Source: Lachnospiraceae bacterium
GTDB lineage: Bacteria > Bacillota > Clostridia > Lachnospirales > Lachnospiraceae
Length of the DNA stretch: 48,123 nucleotides
Reading direction: 5' to 3'
Assembly (NCBI GenBank): GCA_022791635.1
Contig: JAAVZL010000026.1
Location: 1-48,123, forward strand
The position numbers were made by a program, and so were the translations under genes. Below are positions 1 through 7,305 of this stretch, piece by piece (position 1 is the stretch's first letter; each line of letters starts with the position of its first letter). A model generated the notes under the pieces. The model was not told the DNA's origin and ran no database searches. It saw nothing but the letters and a program-made list of their open reading frames with translations.

Positions 1-2
1 AT

Positions 3-86
3 GAATTTGGTGCAGGTGTTGGAATTACGGCACCTGCACTTTTCATAATGAATGGAAATATGAATGAAAAAGGTATGGGTATGTGA
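3..86 (+). CDS. C-terminal tail of an upstream gene (partial, unidentified)
   Basis: An open frame enters from the left edge and stops at TGA 84-86. It encodes a tail containing GAGVGITAPALF and ending in NEKGMGM. I do not recognise the family with certainty. Its place just before mglA makes the sugar-binding protein of the same transporter a reasonable guess, because binding protein, ATPase, permease is the usual order. A 9-bp inverted repeat (GTGCAGGTG at 10-18, CACCTGCAC at 31-39) lies inside this frame. If the frame is not coding, that repeat could be an attenuator-like hairpin. Confidence 0.3.
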   Translation, partial: EFGAGVGITAPALFIMNGNMNEKGMGM

Positions 87-145
87 TCGGATAAAGACAG
101 ATTGCAATATCTGTATAATATAGAAAAAAGAGAAGGAGGAGCAAA

Positions 146-1654
146 ATGGCAGAGTATAAACTGGAATTGAAAGGCGTCTGCAAGTCATTCCCGGGTGTTA
201 AGGCGCTGGATAATGTACAGTTGTCGCTCCGTCCCGGTACCGTACACGCACTGATGGGGGAAAATGGTGCGGGAAAGTCCACACTGATGAAGTGTCTGTT
301 CGGTATCTATAAGATGGATGCAGGAGAGATCTTTCTCGACGGACAGAAGATTGAGATAGGGAATCCCGATGAGGCCATGAAATACGGAATTGCCATGGTG
401 CATCAGGAGCTGCAGCCGGTACCGGCCAGAAGCGTTGGGGAAAATCTGTATTTGGGAAGATTTCCGGTAAAGAAATATGGGCCCTTGCAGGTGATCGACC
501 ATAAGGCCATGTACGCAGAGACAGAAAAATGGCTAAAGGAAGTGAAGATGGACTTTGATCCCAAGGCCCTGCTCGGCACACTGTCCGTAGGGCAGATGCA
601 GTCTGTGGAGATTGCAAAGGCAGTATCCCAGCAGGCAAGGGTGGTAATTTTTGATGAGCCCACATCCTCCCTGTCGGATAACGAGGTAGAAGCCCTGTTT
701 CGGATTATGAATGATCTTCGTGATAAGGGTGTAGCCATGGTATACATTTCACATAAGATGGATGAGATTAAGCGGATTGCGGATGATATCACCATTATGC
801 GAGACGGTACCTATGTAGGAACCTGGCCGGCGGATGAAATGACCACAGACGATATCATTGCCAAGATGGTCGGCCGTGAGCTGACCAATGTATATCCGCC
901 CAGAGAAAATAAGCCTGGTGAGGTAGTTATGGAGGTGAAGGATCTCTGTTCCATCCATGAGAAATCTTTCCAACATATTAATTTTACGCTTCGCAAGGGA
1001 GAGATCCTGGGCTTTGGCGGTCTGGTAGGAGCTCAGAGAACAGAGCTGATGGAAGGAATCTTCGGTATCCGCGGTGTGGAGAGCGGAGAGATCTACATAA
1101 ACGGCCAACAGGTGAAGATCAAGCATCCCAAGGATGCCATGAAGGCCGGAATCGGACTGATTACGGAGGATCGCCGTGGAAATGGTATCTTCGGCTGTCT
1201 GTCCATCAAGGATAATGTAGGCGTATCCATTTACAATAAGCATCTGAAAGCCGGATTTGTTCTGGACCACAAGAAGATTGACGGAATCGTGGATGAGAAC
1301 ATTCAGAAACTGCGCATTAAGACTCCCAGCATGAAGGAACATATTGCAAATCTTTCCGGAGGCAATCAGCAGAAGGTTATCGTTTCCAGATGGCTTGCAA
1401 ATGACCCGGACGTACTCATTATGGATGAACCCACCAGAGGTATCGATGTGGGTGCCAAGCATGAGATTTATGAGATTATGAACGATCTGGCCAAGCAGGG
1501 AAAGGCTATTATTATGATTTCCTCTGAGATGGCAGAGCTTTTGGGTATGTCTGACAGAGTCTATGTCATGTGTAATGGAAAGATCACCGGTGAAATCACA
1601 GAAGAAGCCGAGATGAATCAGGAAAGTGTTATGGGCTACGCAACCCAGTTCTGA
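146..1654 (+). CDS. mglA: Sugar ABC transporter ATP-binding protein, MglA type
   Basis: A 502-residue double-cassette ATPase that powers import of galactose, methyl-galactoside or a similar monosaccharide. The first cassette has Walker A GENGAGKST (about residues 38-46), signature LSVGQ (about 146) and Walker B ending in FDEPTSS. The second cassette has the degenerate P-loop GLVGAQRTE (about 293), signature LSGGNQQK and MDEPTRGID. This asymmetry is typical of the MglA/RbsA/XylG family, whose normal length is about 500. The start has GAAGGAGGA at 131-139. The next gene is the permease, 21 bases downstream, so the two are one operon. Family assignment is firm; galactose specificity is inferred from overall resemblance. 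Confidence 0.93.
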   Translation: MAEYKLELKGVCKSFPGVKALDNVQLSLRPGTVHALMGENGAGKSTLMKCLFGIYKMDAGEIFLDGQKIEIGNPDEAMKYGIAMVHQELQPVPARSVGENLYLGRFPVKKYGPLQVIDHKAMYAETEKWLKEVKMDFDPKALLGTLSVGQMQSVEIAKAVSQQARVVIFDEPTSSLSDNEVEALFRIMNDLRDKGVAMVYISHKMDEIKRIADDITIMRDGTYVGTWPADEMTTDDIIAKMVGRELTNVYPPRENKPGEVVMEVKDLCSIHEKSFQHINFTLRKGEILGFGGLVGAQRTELMEGIFGIRGVESGEIYINGQQVKIKHPKDAMKAGIGLITEDRRGNGIFGCLSIKDNVGVSIYNKHLKAGFVLDHKKIDGIVDENIQKLRIKTPSMKEHIANLSGGNQQKVIVSRWLANDPDVLIMDEPTRGIDVGAKHEIYEIMNDLAKQGKAIIMISSEMAELLGMSDRVYVMCNGKITGEITEEAEMNQESVMGYATQF

Positions 1655-1675
1655 TGGCGAAGGAGGATGGATAGA

Positions 1676-2665
1676 ATGGAAAAAACAAAGAAAAAACAGA
1701 TAACAGATTTTTTGATTAATAACGGTGTGATTATCGTTATGTTTATCCTGGTAATTTATACGGGATTTACCACAGATAATTTCTTTACAAGCAATAACCT
1801 TTTGAATCTTCTGATGAACATGAGCTCCCGTCTGGTAATCGCTCTTGGAATTGCAGGCTGTGTTATTACCGCAGGCTGTGACCTGTCAGCCGGACGTATG
1901 ATTGGTTTCGGTGCTTGTATCTCGGGTGTGCTGCTCCAGCGTATGGATTACTCCCAGAAGTTCTTCCCCAATATGGAGCCGATGAATGTAGTTCTGGTAG
2001 CACTGATTGTAATGCTGATCTGTGCGGCCTTTGGTTCGATTACCGGCTTCTTTATCGCGTACCTTAGCGTTCCGCCCTTCATTGCCACCCTGGCTATGAT
2101 GGAGATTGTATACGGAATTAATATGATTTTCACCAATGCCACTCCTCTGGGCGGTTATGTGAGCAATTATACCAATGTGGCAAGCGGCAGATTTTTGGGG
2201 ATCAGCTATCTGATTTGGATCGCCATCATTGTGGCGGCCATTACCTGGTTTATCTTCAACATGACCCGTCACGGAAAATATATGTATGCAGTGGGCGGCA
2301 ATCCCCAGGCGGCAGAGGTAGCCGGTGTTCCCGTGAAGACCACCCTGATCCTGATCTATATGAAGGCGGCGGCCATGTACGGACTGGCAGGCTTTATGTT
2401 GGGCGCCAAGGCCGGCGGCGCTTCCGTAAACTTAGGCTTAGGTTATGAGATGGAGGCCATTGCGGCATGTACCATCGGAGGCGTATCCGTTACCGGAGGA
2501 CGTGGACGTGTCACCTCGGCGATCGTCGGAGTTACCGTGTTCGAGCTTTTGAAGCTGGCTCTGCAGTACCTTGGAATGGATGCCAATGCACAGTGGATCG
2601 CAATCGGCGTTGTAATCTTTATCGCCATCTCTCTGGATATCCGGAAGTACATTGCGAAGAAATAA
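1676..2665 (+). CDS. mglC: Sugar ABC transporter permease, MglC type
   Basis: A membrane protein of 329 residues from the chosen start, hydrophobic throughout with about eight to ten membrane segments. It is the RbsC/MglC-type pore that pairs with the preceding ATPase. Recognisable family stretches are AGCDLSAGRMIG near residue 65, NPQAAEVAGVPV about residue 210, and ACTIGGVSVTGGRGR near 270. An ATG also exists at 1667, but it abuts the AAGGAGG at 1660-1666. The ATG at 1676 has a normal 9-base spacing and is preferred. A long hairpin element follows and separates this gene from the convergent DUF4250 gene. Confidence 0.92.
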   Translation: MEKTKKKQITDFLINNGVIIVMFILVIYTGFTTDNFFTSNNLLNLLMNMSSRLVIALGIAGCVITAGCDLSAGRMIGFGACISGVLLQRMDYSQKFFPNMEPMNVVLVALIVMLICAAFGSITGFFIAYLSVPPFIATLAMMEIVYGINMIFTNATPLGGYVSNYTNVASGRFLGISYLIWIAIIVAAITWFIFNMTRHGKYMYAVGGNPQAAEVAGVPVKTTLILIYMKAAAMYGLAGFMLGAKAGGASVNLGLGYEMEAIAACTIGGVSVTGGRGRVTSAIVGVTVFELLKLALQYLGMDANAQWIAIGVVIFIAISLDIRKYIAKK

Positions 2666-2680
2666 GACGGACAGATATAG

Positions 2681-2810
2681 AGGGGCTGACGCAAAATAAG
2701 CCATCAGTCATTTCCATATCCCCAGTAATAAGGGCTCCTCCCGCCTTGCGGGTCCCTCCTTATTACTGGGGATATGGAAAAGCCTGATGACTTATTTTGC
2801 GCCAGCCCCT
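2681..2810. repeat. Long-hairpin element, copy 1 (variant core), between convergent genes
   Basis: A 130-bp near-perfect inverted repeat. The outer arms (2681-2707 and 2784-2810) pair over 27 bases with two A-C mismatches. The inner arms begin TTTCCATATCC and end GGATATGGAAAA, the same boundary motif as in the other six copies. The centre differs from them: it is a CCCAGTAATAAGG stem around a CCCGCCTTGCGGG loop hairpin. The left arm contains CGCAAAATAAGCC, shared with copy 7. It fills the gap between mglC and the leftward DUF4250 gene, whose stop codon begins at the base after the element, so a bidirectional terminator role is plausible. Confidence 0.85.
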
Positions 2811-2984
2811 TTATACAAAGCTATTGCTTTTGGGATCGTACTGAAAATCAATTCCCCCCAAGGTGATTTCCAGAGCCTTGCGGTTGAGATTCAGGCTGCT
2901 GCACAGCTCATCCAGATTGGGATAATAGTCTCGCAGCTGCAGATTGATCCAGCTTAAGAGCATAAAAGGGTCCTTGGGAATCAT
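2811..2984 (-). CDS. DUF4250 small protein
   Basis: A 57-residue protein starting MIPKDPFMLLSWINLQLRDY and ending YDPKSNSFV. The pattern (PKDP-hydrophobic, LNLQLRDYY, LDELC, IDFQYD) is that of DUF4250, a short conserved Clostridia protein of unknown function and similar length. The start is backed by an AGGAG seven bases upstream on the minus strand. The TAA stop is flush with the edge of hairpin copy 1. No membrane segment or signal is visible. Family call is good; role unknown. Confidence 0.85.
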   Translation of the reverse strand: MIPKDPFMLLSWINLQLRDYYPNLDELCSSLNLNRKALEITLGGIDFQYDPKSNSFV

Positions 2985-3044
2985 AGTCTCACTCCTGTTT
3001 CTTAGGATATTGTTATTTCTTATTTAACAACAAATGCGGAAAAC

Positions 3045-3073
3045 TTGCAAGTATATCTTATTTCTGTTACACT
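3045..3073 (+). promoter_or_regulatory. Promoter for the membrane-protein gene at 3156
   Basis: TTGCAA (3045-3050), 17 bases, TACACT (3068-3073): a good vegetative sigma-type match in the divergent gap between the DUF4250 gene and the gene at 3156. The transcript would carry the short repeat at 3093-3138 in its leader. Confidence 0.6.
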
Positions 3074-3092
3074 AAAAAGAACAGCAGGTTTC

Positions 3093-3138
3093 GTGTGTCG
3101 AGGCGACTTTGCCCTTTAGTGCCGTCGCGCAGCGATTT
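3093..3138 (+). repeat. Short dispersed repeat, family C, copy 1
   Basis: A 46-bp segment beginning GTGTGTCGAGGCGACTTTGC that recurs at 38348-38393 with about 85 percent identity by eye. It lies between the promoter and the start codon of the gene at 3156, so it would be transcribed as leader. The second copy sits 3' of a gene, so no single regulatory role is obvious. Confidence 0.65.
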
Positions 3139-3155
3139 CAAATAGGAGAAAGAAA

Positions 3156-3611
3156 ATGGAAAAACGCGTGATAGATCCGGAAAAAAGAAGAGAAGCACAG
3201 AAACTAACCACCAGGGTGATTATCGGAATTACCGTTGTGATAGCCCTCTACGTGGCCTATGCCCTGATTACAAAGAGCCTCAACATCCTCATCTTTGAGA
3301 TCCTGCTGATGGTCTTTGTGGTTGCCTATGTGGTGTTGAATGATTTCGTGGAGCCCTACCGGCTTGGAATTTTTGAGGGAATGACCCTGGGACAGCGAAG
3401 CGGTTTTATGAAGATTCTCATGCTGGATGTGGTGGGAGTCGGCGCTGTGATCTACTGGATCGTAGGAATCGGTGGGGCGGAGGGTGCGGGAGGCAGTCTC
3501 TTACCGCTGCTGATTTATATTCTCACCGTTCAGCTAAAGCGTAAATTCCGTCCTGAATTCGAGGGAACGGAAAGCGAGGATCCGGAAGAGGAGAACAAGG
3601 AAGATTTGTAA
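3156..3611 (+). CDS. Four-segment membrane protein, unknown function
   Basis: A 151-residue protein with a basic N-terminus and about four hydrophobic segments (about residues 20-40, 44-62, 86-104, 111-127), ending in an acidic tail rich in Glu and Asp. A motif near the middle reads DFVEPYRLGIF. I do not recognise a named family. It has its own promoter, a leader repeat and an AGGAG site at about 3144. The next gene, a deacetylase, starts 71 bases downstream in the same direction and may be cotranscribed. Confidence 0.75.
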   Translation: MEKRVIDPEKRREAQKLTTRVIIGITVVIALYVAYALITKSLNILIFEILLMVFVVAYVVLNDFVEPYRLGIFEGMTLGQRSGFMKILMLDVVGVGAVIYWIVGIGGAEGAGGSLLPLLIYILTVQLKRKFRPEFEGTESEDPEEENKEDL

Positions 3612-3682
3612 CGGCGCCTCTTCTGTCAAAGCCCTGCCCTGCATATACTGAGAAGAAGAGAAAATGTTAGGGAGCCTGCAGG

Positions 3683-4438
3683 GTGAGAAAGGGAAGAATA
3701 GCCGGTATTCCGGCGTGGAAGCGGGGGCTTCTGGTAGCTGTCATCGGACTGACTGCAGTGGGCGCTGCGGCCGGGATACGCGCCAGAGAGGCAGAAGACG
3801 GGAGCGCCATGGCAATGGGAGATGCTTCGGGAGAGGAGCGGCAAAGGTCTTCCGGGCCTCAGACAAAGGTACAGAGTGCGGAGACGAAAAAGATTGCCCT
3901 GACCTTTGACGACGGACCCCATCCCCGTTATACGCAAAAGCTCCTCGACGGCCTTAAGGAGCGGGGCGTGAAGGCTACCTTTTTTCTGCTGGGAACCAAT
4001 ATTGAGGGCAATGAGGAGATTATTAAGCGGATGGCCGAGGAAGGCCACCTCATAGGAAATCATACCTATTACCATGTGGACATCACGAAGCTTTCCCAGG
4101 AGGAGGCCTGTCGGGAGATTCTGGATACCAGTAAGCAGATCACGGCCATCACGGGACAGCCGGTGGAATATATCCGTCCTCCTTTTGGAAATTGGGACAA
4201 AGAGCTGGAATGTGAGGTCATGATGCTCCCGATTTTCTGGTCTGTGGATACGCTGGACTGGACCACCAAAAATACGGATCAGATTGTTCAAAAGGTAGTA
4301 AAGAACATAGAAGAAAATGATATTATTCTCATGCACGATTCCTACGACAGCACCGTTTTGGCCGCCCTTCGCATCATCGACCTTTTGCAGGCCGACGGTT
4401 ATGAATTTGTGACGGCAGATGAACTGATATTGGAGTAA
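3683..4438 (+). CDS. Polysaccharide deacetylase (NodB/CE4 family)
   Basis: A 251-residue protein with an N-terminal membrane anchor (about residues 14-31), a short linker and a NodB domain. All five CE4 motifs are visible: TFDDG (74-78), the zinc pair H127 and H131 in HTYYH, RPPFG (165-169), DTLDW (190-193 region) and LMHDS (H218). The family removes acetyl groups from peptidoglycan or related N-acetylhexosamine polymers outside the membrane, often affecting lysozyme resistance or sporulation. The start is GTG, chosen because AGGGAG lies eight bases upstream. The stop is four bases before rarA, so the two are probably cotranscribed. Confidence 0.9.
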   Translation: MRKGRIAGIPAWKRGLLVAVIGLTAVGAAAGIRAREAEDGSAMAMGDASGEERQRSSGPQTKVQSAETKKIALTFDDGPHPRYTQKLLDGLKERGVKATFFLLGTNIEGNEEIIKRMAEEGHLIGNHTYYHVDITKLSQEEACREILDTSKQITAITGQPVEYIRPPFGNWDKELECEVMMLPIFWSVDTLDWTTKNTDQIVQKVVKNIEENDIILMHDSYDSTVLAALRIIDLLQADGYEFVTADELILE

Positions 4439-4442
4439 AGAG

Positions 4443-5783
4443 ATGGATTTGTTTGATTATATGAGAGAAAATACCTTGGAGCAGGAGGCGCCTTTGGCCT
4501 CCCGCCTGCGGCCGAGGACTCTGGAGGAGATTGTGGGCCAGCAGCATATTCTGGGAAAGGACAAGCTCCTTTACCGTGCCATCAAGGCAGATAAGCTGAG
4601 CTCTCTCATCTTCTACGGTCCTCCGGGAACAGGAAAAACCACCATTGCCCGGGTGATTGCCAATACCACCAAGGCCAGCTTCACCCAGCTCAATGCCACG
4701 GTGGCAGGAAAGAAGGATATGGAGGCGGTGGTCTCCCAGGCAAAGGACAACCTGGGAATGTACGGAAGAAAAACAATTCTCTTTGTGGACGAGATTCACC
4801 GATTTAACAAGGGGCAGCAGGATTACCTGCTTCCCTTTGTGGAGGACGGAACCGTGATCCTCATAGGAGCTACCACAGAAAATCCCTATTTTGAGGTAAA
4901 CGGCGCCCTGATTTCCCGTTCCGTGGTCTTCGAGCTAAAGGCTCTGGAGCCGGCGGAGGTGAAGACATTGATTCACCGTGCCGTTTATGATGTAGAGCGT
5001 GGAATGGGCGCTTACAAAGCAGAGATTACGGAAGAAGCCGCAGACTTTTTAGCAGATTTGGCAGGAGGAGACGCAAGATCTGCCCTCAACGCCGTGGAGC
5101 TTGGAACCCTCACCACGGAAAAAAGCGAGGACGGAAAGATTCATTTAACCAAGGAAGTGATTTCCGAATGTATTCAGAAGCGGGTGGTCCGCTATGACAA
5201 GACCGGCGACAATCATTACGATACCATTTCCGCTTTTATCAAGAGTATGCGGGGCTCGGATCCCGACGCAGCCGTTTACTATCTGGCGAAAATGATTTAT
5301 GCGGGGGAGGATGAGCGGTTTATTGCCCGAAGAATTATGATTTGTGCTTCCGAGGATGTGGGAAATGCGGACCCTATGGCCCTGACAGTAGCCGTATCCG
5401 CCGCCCAGGCCGTGGAACGCATCGGCTTTCCGGAGGCCCAGATCATTCTGGCCCAGGCAGCGGCCTATGTGGCCTGCGCCCCCAAGAGCAATTCCGCAGT
5501 CAACGCCATCGGAAAGGCCATGGAGTCGGTGAAAAGCCGCCAAACAAACGTTCCGCCCCACCTGCAGGATTCCCATTATCCGGGGGCCAAAAAGCTGGGC
5601 CATGGAATCGGATACAAATACGCCCATGATTACCCCAATCACTATGTGGAACAACAGTATCTTCCCTCGGAGATAGAGGGAGAGGTGTTCTACGAGCCCT
5701 CAGAGAACGGGTACGAACAGGTGATTCGGGAGTATTTTCAAAAAATAAAGGGCCTTCCCTCTGGAACAGAAAGGCCGCTGTAG
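4443..5783 (+). CDS. rarA: Replication-associated recombination protein A (RarA/MgsA), AAA+ ATPase
   Basis: A 446-residue AAA+ protein related to clamp-loader subunits and to eukaryotic WRNIP1. Walker A is GPPGTGKTT (59-67), Walker B is FVDEIHR (114-120), and sensor 1 is the GATTENP stretch. The C-terminal half contains PHLQDSHYPGAKKLGHGIGY, typical of RarA. The family acts at stalled replication forks. Length is normal. It follows the deacetylase by four bases and converges on the cyclophilin gene with only eight bases between stop codons. No clear terminator hairpin is visible there. Confidence 0.95.
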   Translation: MDLFDYMRENTLEQEAPLASRLRPRTLEEIVGQQHILGKDKLLYRAIKADKLSSLIFYGPPGTGKTTIARVIANTTKASFTQLNATVAGKKDMEAVVSQAKDNLGMYGRKTILFVDEIHRFNKGQQDYLLPFVEDGTVILIGATTENPYFEVNGALISRSVVFELKALEPAEVKTLIHRAVYDVERGMGAYKAEITEEAADFLADLAGGDARSALNAVELGTLTTEKSEDGKIHLTKEVISECIQKRVVRYDKTGDNHYDTISAFIKSMRGSDPDAAVYYLAKMIYAGEDERFIARRIMICASEDVGNADPMALTVAVSAAQAVERIGFPEAQIILAQAAAYVACAPKSNSAVNAIGKAMESVKSRQTNVPPHLQDSHYPGAKKLGHGIGYKYAHDYPNHYVEQQYLPSEIEGEVFYEPSENGYEQVIREYFQKIKGLPSGTERPL

Positions 5784-5791
5784 CATATTTC

Positions 5792-6316
5792 CTAGAAATG
5801 GGTTTCGGGCTCCGGATACGTTATGCCGAAGGTCTCTGCAGTAACCGCTTTCATAATCTGCGGTGCTATGGGACGATCATCGTAGTCCGTAGGAGTCTCG
5901 GCGATCCGGTTAACCGCCTCCAGGCCTTCAATGACCTTTCCGAAAGCCGCGTAGGCGCCGTCCAAATGGGGACTTGTCTTGTGCATAATAAAAAACTGAG
6001 AGCCGGCAGAATCCGGATGCATAGACCTTGCCATGGACAGAACTCCCGGCGTATGCTTAAGATCGTTGGAAAAGCCATTCTGGGTAAATTCACCTGCAAT
6101 GGAGTAGCCGGGATCCCCCATACCGTTCCCCTGGGGACATCCTCCCTGGATCATAAAGCCTTCGATGACCCGGTGAAAGTTAAGACCATTGTAAAAGCCT
6201 TTGTTTACCAGACTTAAAAAATTGTTGACCGTATTTGGGGCGATGTCAGGATAAAGTTCTGCCTTTATGATATCGCCGTTTTCCATTTCAATGGTAATGA
6301 CAGGATTTTTTGCCAT
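5792..6316 (-). CDS. Cyclophilin-type peptidyl-prolyl cis-trans isomerase
   Basis: A 174-residue protein that is essentially one cyclophilin domain without signal peptide, hence cytoplasmic. Conserved features include FHRVIEGFMIQGG with the catalytic Arg at about 49, SAGSQFFI, and HLDGAYAAFGKV. The catalysed step is cis-trans isomerisation of X-Pro bonds in protein folding. Length fits the short bacterial PpiB-like class. It is read toward rarA and shares a short divergent region with the acetyltransferase at 6408. Confidence 0.93.
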   Translation of the reverse strand: MAKNPVITIEMENGDIIKAELYPDIAPNTVNNFLSLVNKGFYNGLNFHRVIEGFMIQGGCPQGNGMGDPGYSIAGEFTQNGFSNDLKHTPGVLSMARSMHPDSAGSQFFIMHKTSPHLDGAYAAFGKVIEGLEAVNRIAETPTDYDDRPIAPQIMKAVTAETFGITYPEPETHF

Positions 6317-6339
6317 GAGTTTTTTCTCCTTTTTCTGTA

Positions 6340-6369
6340 TTGACAGGCACCATTGCCGAATCCTATTTT
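6340..6369 (+). promoter_or_regulatory. Promoter for the GNAT gene at 6408
   Basis: TTGACA (6340-6345), 18 bases, TATTTT (6364-6369) in the divergent gap between the cyclophilin gene and the acetyltransferase. The gene start has TAAAGGAG about ten bases upstream. Confidence 0.55.
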
Positions 6370-6407
6370 AGCGGAAAAGGGAAGATTCGTAAAGGAGTTT
6401 TTCAAAA

Positions 6408-7271
6408 ATGCTGAAAGGGATTATCATAGCGGCCTCGGATACCGGGGAGCTTCAAAAAACCCTGACCCGGGAAGGGCTTGCCTTAAAGCGGGTGAAGGCA
6501 AAAGAGGAGAGAGAGCTTCTTGATGCACTTGCAGAGCTTAGAGCCTGCAGGGAGGAGGTTCTGTGTCTGGTAGAGACAGACGAGCAGGAAAAGCTCGCCC
6601 GAACGCTTGGCCTCTTCTGTGTAGGCTACTTAAATCCCAAACTTCCCGATGAAAAGCTTCGTGGTTGCCGGATTTTGCTGGAAGGTTTTCAGGAGATCGA
6701 CCGTACCTTCCTCCAGAATGTGCACACCCGGGCTTTGGGGCTTCCCGTTCAGATAGCGGAGACCAAAAGGCTTCTGATAAGGGAAATGACCCTCTCGGAT
6801 CTGGATGAGATCAATGCCCTGTACCGGGAGGAGCCCTCCGCCACCCTATCCCCGGAGCTTTCCCTGAACCGTCAGGAGGAGGAAGAAAAAATCAGGGCCT
6901 ACATTGCCTACATGTACGGCCTCTATCAATTCGGTATGTGGGTGGTAATTGAAAAGAAAAGCCATGAGATGATTGGAAGGGCCGGCTTTGGCATCGCGGA
7001 CTATCTGAACTTTTCCGAGATCGATCTGGGATATCTCATCGGTAGAAAATACCGGGGACAGGGCTACGGAGAAGAAGCCTGTCGGGCAGTTCTGGACTAC
7101 GGAAGCCAGGTCCTTTATCTTCCCAGGGTCAGCGCCTATATTGACCGGGAGAACAAGGGCTCCCTGCATCTGATTGAGAAGCTGGGCTTTCAGAAAAAGC
7201 AGAGCTTTGCCTATGAGGAGCGGACACTGTGCCGTTATCTCCTGAATTTGCAGCAGAAAACTGCCGTTTGA
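6408..7271 (+). CDS. Two-domain protein with C-terminal GNAT acetyltransferase
   Basis: A 287-residue protein. Residues about 1-115 form a Rossmann-like alpha/beta stretch that looks like the core of a HAD-type phosphatase without the catalytic aspartates. Residues about 118-280 are a GNAT domain: RLLIREMTLSDLDEI opens it and RKYRGQGYGEEA is the acetyl-CoA pyrophosphate loop. GNAT enzymes move an acetyl group from acetyl-CoA to an amine; the acceptor here is unknown. It has its own promoter, and the methyltransferase gene follows by 34 bases. The GNAT call is firm; the HAD-like reading of the N-terminus is weak. Confidence 0.85.
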   Translation: MLKGIIIAASDTGELQKTLTREGLALKRVKAKEERELLDALAELRACREEVLCLVETDEQEKLARTLGLFCVGYLNPKLPDEKLRGCRILLEGFQEIDRTFLQNVHTRALGLPVQIAETKRLLIREMTLSDLDEINALYREEPSATLSPELSLNRQEEEEKIRAYIAYMYGLYQFGMWVVIEKKSHEMIGRAGFGIADYLNFSEIDLGYLIGRKYRGQGYGEEACRAVLDYGSQVLYLPRVSAYIDRENKGSLHLIEKLGFQKKQSFAYEERTLCRYLLNLQQKTAV

Positions 7272-7305
7272 AAAAAATGCGAAAAACAGGAAAGGAAACT
7301 GCGAT

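Noticed and set aside
10..39. GTGCAGGTG/CACCTGCAC hairpin as a terminator before mglA
   Set aside because: It lies within an open frame that ends at 86, and only four T follow. Noted in the first feature instead.
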